Below are positions 59,594 to 64,000 of a DNA stretch of 64,000 nt, piece by piece. A program made the position numbers and the translations under genes. Position 1 is the first letter of the stretch. The number at the start of each line of letters is the position of its first letter. Location of the stretch: assembly GCF_026559675.1 (NCBI RefSeq), contig NZ_CP092891.1, forward strand, positions 1,488,001 to 1,552,000. The letters run 5' to 3'. The notes beneath the pieces are model-generated. The model ran no database searches, had not been told where the DNA came from, and worked only from the letters and a program-made list of their open reading frames with translations. This DNA is from Microbacterium oxydans (lineage in GTDB: Bacteria; Actinomycetota; Actinomycetes; Actinomycetales; Microbacteriaceae).

Positions 59594-60316
59594 ATGTCAA
59601 CCATCTTCGACTGCCGCGACGAGTCGCAGCTGCTCGCCGGCATGCGCAATGCGCGCCAGGCGATCGGCCGTGGCGACCTCATCGTCATGCCCACAGACAC
59701 CGTGTACGGCGTCGCCGCCGACGCCTTCTCCCCGGCCGCGGTCCAGCGACTGCTCGACGCCAAGGGGCGAGGCCGCGACCAGCCGCCGCCCGTGCTGATC
59801 GGCACGAAGGAGACGCTCGCCGCTCTGGCCGAGTCCGTCCCCGAGCCCGTGGAGCGCCTGGTCGAGGCGTTCTGGCCCGGTGGGCTCACCATCGTCCTGC
59901 CCGCCCAGCCGTCGCTGGTGTGGGACCTGGGGGAGACCCTCGGCACCGTGGCCGTCCGGATGCCGGAGGGGCGCGTGGCCCTGGAGCTGCTGGCCGAGAC
60001 CGGCCCGCTCGCGGTCTCCAGCGCGAACCTCACGGGTCAGCCCGCGGCCATCTCGGCGTACGACGCCGAGAAGATGCTGGGCGACAGCGTCGCGGTCTAC
60101 CTCGCCGACGGGCTGAGCAAGGACGGCATCGCCTCCACCATCGTCGACGCGACCTCGCTCGTCCGCCCCGACGCCGAACCCGCGACCGTGCGCATCCTCC
60201 GTGACGGCGCCGTGACGCGCGAGCAGCTGCAGGAGGTGCTCGGCGATCTGCTCGAGCCCGAGGAGCAGCCCGAGGACCACGCGCATGCGGAGGAGCAGCA
60301 GGACGCGGATTCGTGA
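59594..60316 (+). CDS. tsaC: L-threonylcarbamoyladenylate synthase (Sua5/YrdC type)
   Basis: 240 residues. YrdC core motifs are VMPTDTVYGVAADAF, LLDAKGRGRDQPPPV, WPGGLTIVLPAQP and LAVSSANLTGQPA. It makes threonylcarbamoyl-AMP for t6A in tRNA. The short C-terminal tail is acidic (EPEEQPEDHAHAEEQQ). It has TAGAAT (59579-59584) 9 bases before the ATG, nearly leaderless. It overlaps the next gene by 4 bases (GTGA). Confidence 0.94.
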   Translation: MSTIFDCRDESQLLAGMRNARQAIGRGDLIVMPTDTVYGVAADAFSPAAVQRLLDAKGRGRDQPPPVLIGTKETLAALAESVPEPVERLVEAFWPGGLTIVLPAQPSLVWDLGETLGTVAVRMPEGRVALELLAETGPLAVSSANLTGQPAAISAYDAEKMLGDSVAVYLADGLSKDGIASTIVDATSLVRPDAEPATVRILRDGAVTREQLQEVLGDLLEPEEQPEDHAHAEEQQDADS

Positions 60317-61482
60317 AGCAGTATCTCGCCACGATCCTCATCACAGCCGCGATCACCTTCGCGCTGACCTGGGTGGTGTGGCGGCTGAGTCTCCGCTTCA
60401 AGCTGTACCCGGGCATCCGCGAGCGGGACGTGCACACCACGCCCACCCCGCGCCTCGGCGGAGTGGCGATCTTCCTCGGCATCGCCGCGGCCTTCGGGTT
60501 CTCGGCGATCAACCCGTTTTTCCACAGCATCTGGATCCCGCCGCAGACCATGTGGTCGATCCTGGGCGCGGCGCTGCTGATCGCGATCATCGGCGTGGTA
60601 GACGACCTGTGGGACATCGACTGGATGATCAAGCTCGGTGCGCAGTTCCTGGCGGCCGGCCTCATCACGGTGGGCGGCGGCCTGCAGATCCTGTCGCTGC
60701 CGTTCGGCGATCTGATCGTGGTCTCCAGCTGGCTGAGCATCACGATCACGATGTTCGCGATCGTGATCGTCATGAACGCCGTGAACTTCATCGACGGGCT
60801 CGACGGCCTCGTCGCGGGCGTGTGCCTCATCTCGAACGGCGTGTTCTTTGCCTACTCCTACATCTTCACGCGTGACTCCGGCGCCTCCAGCTACTTCAAC
60901 CTGTCCACGTTCATCGCCGCCGTGCTGATCGGCGCGTGTCTCGGATTCCTGCCGTTGAACTGGAGCCCGGCGAAGCTGTTCATGGGCGACTCCGGCGCCC
61001 TGGTGATCGGCCTGCTGATGGCGACGTCGGCGATCGCGATCACGGGGCAGATGGACCCCTCGGCCCTCGACCCCGAGCGCGTCGGCCGCTCCCAGCTGGT
61101 CGGTGCGTTCCTGCCCATCCTGCTGCCGCTGCTCGTGGTCCTGCTGCCCCTGCTCGACTTCGGCCTCGCCGTGCTGCGGCGCATGAGCGCGGGCCGCTCG
61201 CCGTTCTCGCCCGATCGCAAGCACCTGCATCACCGGATGCTCGACCTGGGCCACCGGGACCGCGACGCGGTCCTCATCTTCTACGCCTGGACGGCCGTGA
61301 TCTCGCTCGCCGTCCTGCTGATGTACGTCGGAGCGCGGGAGGACTGGCCCGGCCAGTACCTGCCGGGCGTCGGCTTCGGCATCGTGGGCATCGCCGCCTG
61401 CCTCGTCGTCACCCTGAGCCCCACCCGCCGCAGGAAGAGCGCAGCGGCCGCCGCAACCGACCCGACACCCGTGGAGTCCTGA
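60313..61482 (+). CDS. wecA: Undecaprenyl-phosphate GlcNAc-1-phosphate transferase (WecA/TagO-like)
   Basis: 389 residues from GTG 60313, overlapping the tsaC gene. About eleven membrane helices form the MraY/WecA fold. Signature segments are TPTPRLGGVAIFLG, IGVVDDLWDID, MNAVNFIDGLDGLVAG (metal-binding Asp), LFMGDSGALVIGL, and the cytoplasmic KHLHHRMLDLGH. It transfers a sugar phosphate to polyprenyl phosphate, the first step of arabinogalactan, teichoic-acid or capsule linker synthesis. M. tuberculosis WecA (Rv1302) occupies the same place in the gene order. Its stop overlaps the atpI start (TGATG). Confidence 0.92.
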   Translation: MKQYLATILITAAITFALTWVVWRLSLRFKLYPGIRERDVHTTPTPRLGGVAIFLGIAAAFGFSAINPFFHSIWIPPQTMWSILGAALLIAIIGVVDDLWDIDWMIKLGAQFLAAGLITVGGGLQILSLPFGDLIVVSSWLSITITMFAIVIVMNAVNFIDGLDGLVAGVCLISNGVFFAYSYIFTRDSGASSYFNLSTFIAAVLIGACLGFLPLNWSPAKLFMGDSGALVIGLLMATSAIAITGQMDPSALDPERVGRSQLVGAFLPILLPLLVVLLPLLDFGLAVLRRMSAGRSPFSPDRKHLHHRMLDLGHRDRDAVLIFYAWTAVISLAVLLMYVGAREDWPGQYLPGVGFGIVGIAACLVVTLSPTRRRKSAAAAATDPTPVES

Positions 61483-62000
61483 TGAGCCCGAGCCCCGTTT
61501 CCAGCACGCCGATCCTGCGTCGCACCCTCATCTGGTCGGCGGTGGCGACAGCCGTGCTGGCCGTCGTCGCCGGCGGCATCGGCTACCTCGTCGCGCAGGG
61601 GGAGGGGCTCGTCAGCGGCCTCCTCGGCGTCCTCCTGGCCGCCGTCTTCCTGGCGATCACCGGCATCAGCATCCTCATCGCGAACCGCTGGTACGGCGAT
61701 CCGATCTACGTGCAGCTCTTCTTCGCGATCGTGCTCGGGGGCTGGCTCCTCAAGCTCGGCCTCTTCGTCGTGGCGATGATCCTGCTCGCGGGACAGCCGT
61801 GGCTGCACCCCATGGTGTTCTTCCTCTCGATCGTCGCCGGAGTGCTGATGTCGCTCGCGATCGACGTGATCGTGCTGACCCGCATGCGCCTGCCGAACGT
61901 CAGCGATGCGACCCTGCCGACCGAGGTGCCGGAGGATCGCGCCCCGGGAGCGGCGAACAAGGTCGATGACGAGCCCCTCGAGGAGGGTCCGCGGTCTTAG
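61482..62000 (+). CDS. atpI: ATP synthase-associated protein I (AtpI-like)
   Basis: 172 residues from the ATG at 61482. Four membrane segments lie at about 15-37, 42-63, 77-100 and 107-127. YVQLFFAIVLGGWLLKLGLF matches the AtpI/UncI region. The C-terminal tail is acidic. AtpI is thought to help assembly or Mg2+ supply of the F-type ATPase. It matches the position of Rv1303 in M. tuberculosis. Its 3' end carries a hairpin (61983-62009) that includes the stop codon. Confidence 0.85.
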   Translation: MSPSPVSSTPILRRTLIWSAVATAVLAVVAGGIGYLVAQGEGLVSGLLGVLLAAVFLAITGISILIANRWYGDPIYVQLFFAIVLGGWLLKLGLFVVAMILLAGQPWLHPMVFFLSIVAGVLMSLAIDVIVLTRMRLPNVSDATLPTEVPEDRAPGAANKVDDEPLEEGPRS

Positions 62001-62009
62001 GGGACCCTC
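61983..62009 (+). terminator. Hairpin at the atpI stop codon
   Basis: GAGGGTCC (61983-61990) and GGACCCTC (62002-62009) pair around an 11-base loop. It could attenuate read-through; a TACTGT -10-like hexamer follows at 62019-62024 and may start a separate atpB transcript. Confidence 0.4.
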
Positions 62010-62123
62010 AGATTCTGATACTGTTGAGACGTGCCCGCCGCTCGCCCGCGAGCGCTTGCGCTGTGTAGCACACCGACCATCGTCGCCCCGGTTTAGACCG
62101 GTGCCCCGAAGCTGGAGCCCGCG

Positions 62124-63210
<1,087 letters not shown>

Positions 63211-63237
63211 TCCTCACCGACTTCTGAAGGAGACAGG

Positions 63238-63792
63238 ATGCTGAACGCTCTTGTCACGAACCTCGCAGCAGAGGGTGAGCCGAACAACCCGCTCATCCCT
63301 GCGTGGTACGACATCATCTGGTCGGGCCTCTGGTTCATCGTCATCCTCATCGTGGTCTGGAAGGTCGCCCTTCCGAAGCTGACGAAGATGCTCGATGAGC
63401 GCTCCGCCGCGATCGAGGGCAACATCGCCAAGGCCGACGAGGCGCAGAAGCAGGCGGAGGCGGCACTCGAGGAGTACACGCGTCAGCTCGCTGAGGCGCG
63501 TACCGAGGCCGGCGAGATCCGCGAGGCCGCCCGTGAGGACGGCAAGAAGATCGTCGCCGAGGCGAAGGATGCCGCGACCTCCGAGGCCGCACGCATCACC
63601 GCCACCGCGCACACGCAGATCGAGGCCGAGCGTCAGACCGCTCTCGTCTCGCTGCGCAGCGAGGTCGGAACGCTCGCCATCGACCTCGCCGGTGGCGTGG
63701 TCGGCGAGACGCTGTCCGACGACGCACGTGCGACGGCTGTCGTCGATCGCTTCCTCGCCGAGCTCGAGGCATCCGAGAAGGCGGCTCAGTAA
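63238..63792 (+). CDS. atpF: ATP synthase F0 subunit b
   Basis: 184 residues with GAAGGAGACAGG before the ATG. One membrane helix (about 25-47, IIWSGLWFIVILIVVWKVAL) is followed by a long charged coiled coil (50-170) typical of the peripheral stalk. It links the a subunit to the F1 head. Its TAA overlaps the atpH start by one base. Confidence 0.95.
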   Translation: MLNALVTNLAAEGEPNNPLIPAWYDIIWSGLWFIVILIVVWKVALPKLTKMLDERSAAIEGNIAKADEAQKQAEAALEEYTRQLAEARTEAGEIREAAREDGKKIVAEAKDAATSEAARITATAHTQIEAERQTALVSLRSEVGTLAIDLAGGVVGETLSDDARATAVVDRFLAELEASEKAAQ

Positions 63793-64000
63793 TGGGCAGC
63801 GCGACCACTCAGGCACTCGCGGCATCCATCAAGACGCTTGCCGCAGCGAAGGACGTCTCTCTCGACACCGCACGGGAGCTGCTGGCTGCCGCGCGTGCTG
63901 TGAGCGAGTCGTCCCAGCTGAGCGGCGCGCTTGCTGACCCTTCCGCTCCCGCCGCGGCACGACAGAACGTCGTCGCCGCGGTGTTCGGCGGGTTCTCCGC
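63792..64000 (+). CDS. atpH: ATP synthase F1 subunit delta, N-terminal part (truncated by window edge)
   Basis: The first 69 codons of atpH; the start ATG overlaps the stop of atpF (TAATG). The sequence is helical and Ala-rich (ALAASIKTLAAAKDVSLDTA ... LSGALADPSAP), matching the N-terminal helical domain of the delta subunit, which binds the top of F1 and the b-subunit stalk. Confidence 0.9.
   Translation, partial: MGSATTQALAASIKTLAAAKDVSLDTARELLAAARAVSESSQLSGALADPSAPAAARQNVVAAVFGGFS

Overview
The window looks like a chromosomal segment of a high-GC actinobacterium, most likely Microbacterium or a close relative in Microbacteriaceae. The order argS - lysA - hom - thrB - rho - prfA - (insertion) - prmC - sua5 - wecA-like - atpI - atpB - atpE - atpF - atpH is the actinobacterial core order known from Mycobacterium tuberculosis (argS to atpH). 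Start codons are a mix of ATG and GTG, and several genes carry the TANNNT -10 hexamer 6-9 bases before the start codon, typical of leaderless actinobacterial mRNAs. I see no transposase, integrase, prophage module or CRISPR array.

Layout. 1-10.4 kb: SulP permease (5' end only), AI-2E-type exporter, MscS channel, a large ATP-binding LuxR (LAL) regulator, two divergent DUF6325-SHOCT gene pairs, other membrane proteins and a HAD hydrolase. Three intergenic regions here share a 17-bp inverted repeat TCACCC-N5-GGGTGA. 10.5-16.8 kb: a copper-resistance operon (CopZ-like chaperone, exported His-rich protein, CopA-type ATPase, YHS protein, CopB-type ATPase) behind a promoter with two CsoR-like boxes, closed by a strong bidirectional terminator. 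16.8-21.9 kb: sulfatase, DUF1269 protein, CynX-type MFS transporter and FadR-type GntR regulator. 22-30 kb: an RpiR regulator followed by a tightly packed operon of a metallophosphoesterase/PQQ-propeller protein, a complete carbohydrate-type ABC importer and a HAD phosphatase. 30-38 kb: glutamate decarboxylase, AraC regulator, an iron/siderophore ABC importer behind a DtxR/IdeR box, and NhaA. 38-47.4 kb: a membrane protein, a PPP-type phosphoesterase, tRNA-Arg(CCG), an SGNH hydrolase, argS, an LmeA-like protein, a TetR/alpha-beta hydrolase operon with a long palindromic operator, and a YihY protein. 47.5-64 kb: lysine/threonine biosynthesis, rho, prfA, a sortase-substrate surface protein, a small membrane protein, cysE-cysK, prmC, sua5, wecA-like and the start of the F-type ATP synthase operon.

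How parts work together: the copper operon would bind and export Cu(I) from cytoplasm and cell surface under CsoR-type control; the iron box would switch siderophore uptake on when iron is scarce; the RpiR operon couples an importer to two phosphate-ester-cleaving enzymes and is the best candidate for an undescribed catabolic system. Two genes (atpB and the phosphoesterase near 39.6 kb) have good ribosome binding sites in front of non-standard codons (CTG, ATC), and Rho carries an Asn/Gly/Gln tandem repeat in its N-terminal extension. All functional calls come from reading the sequence; no database search was run.
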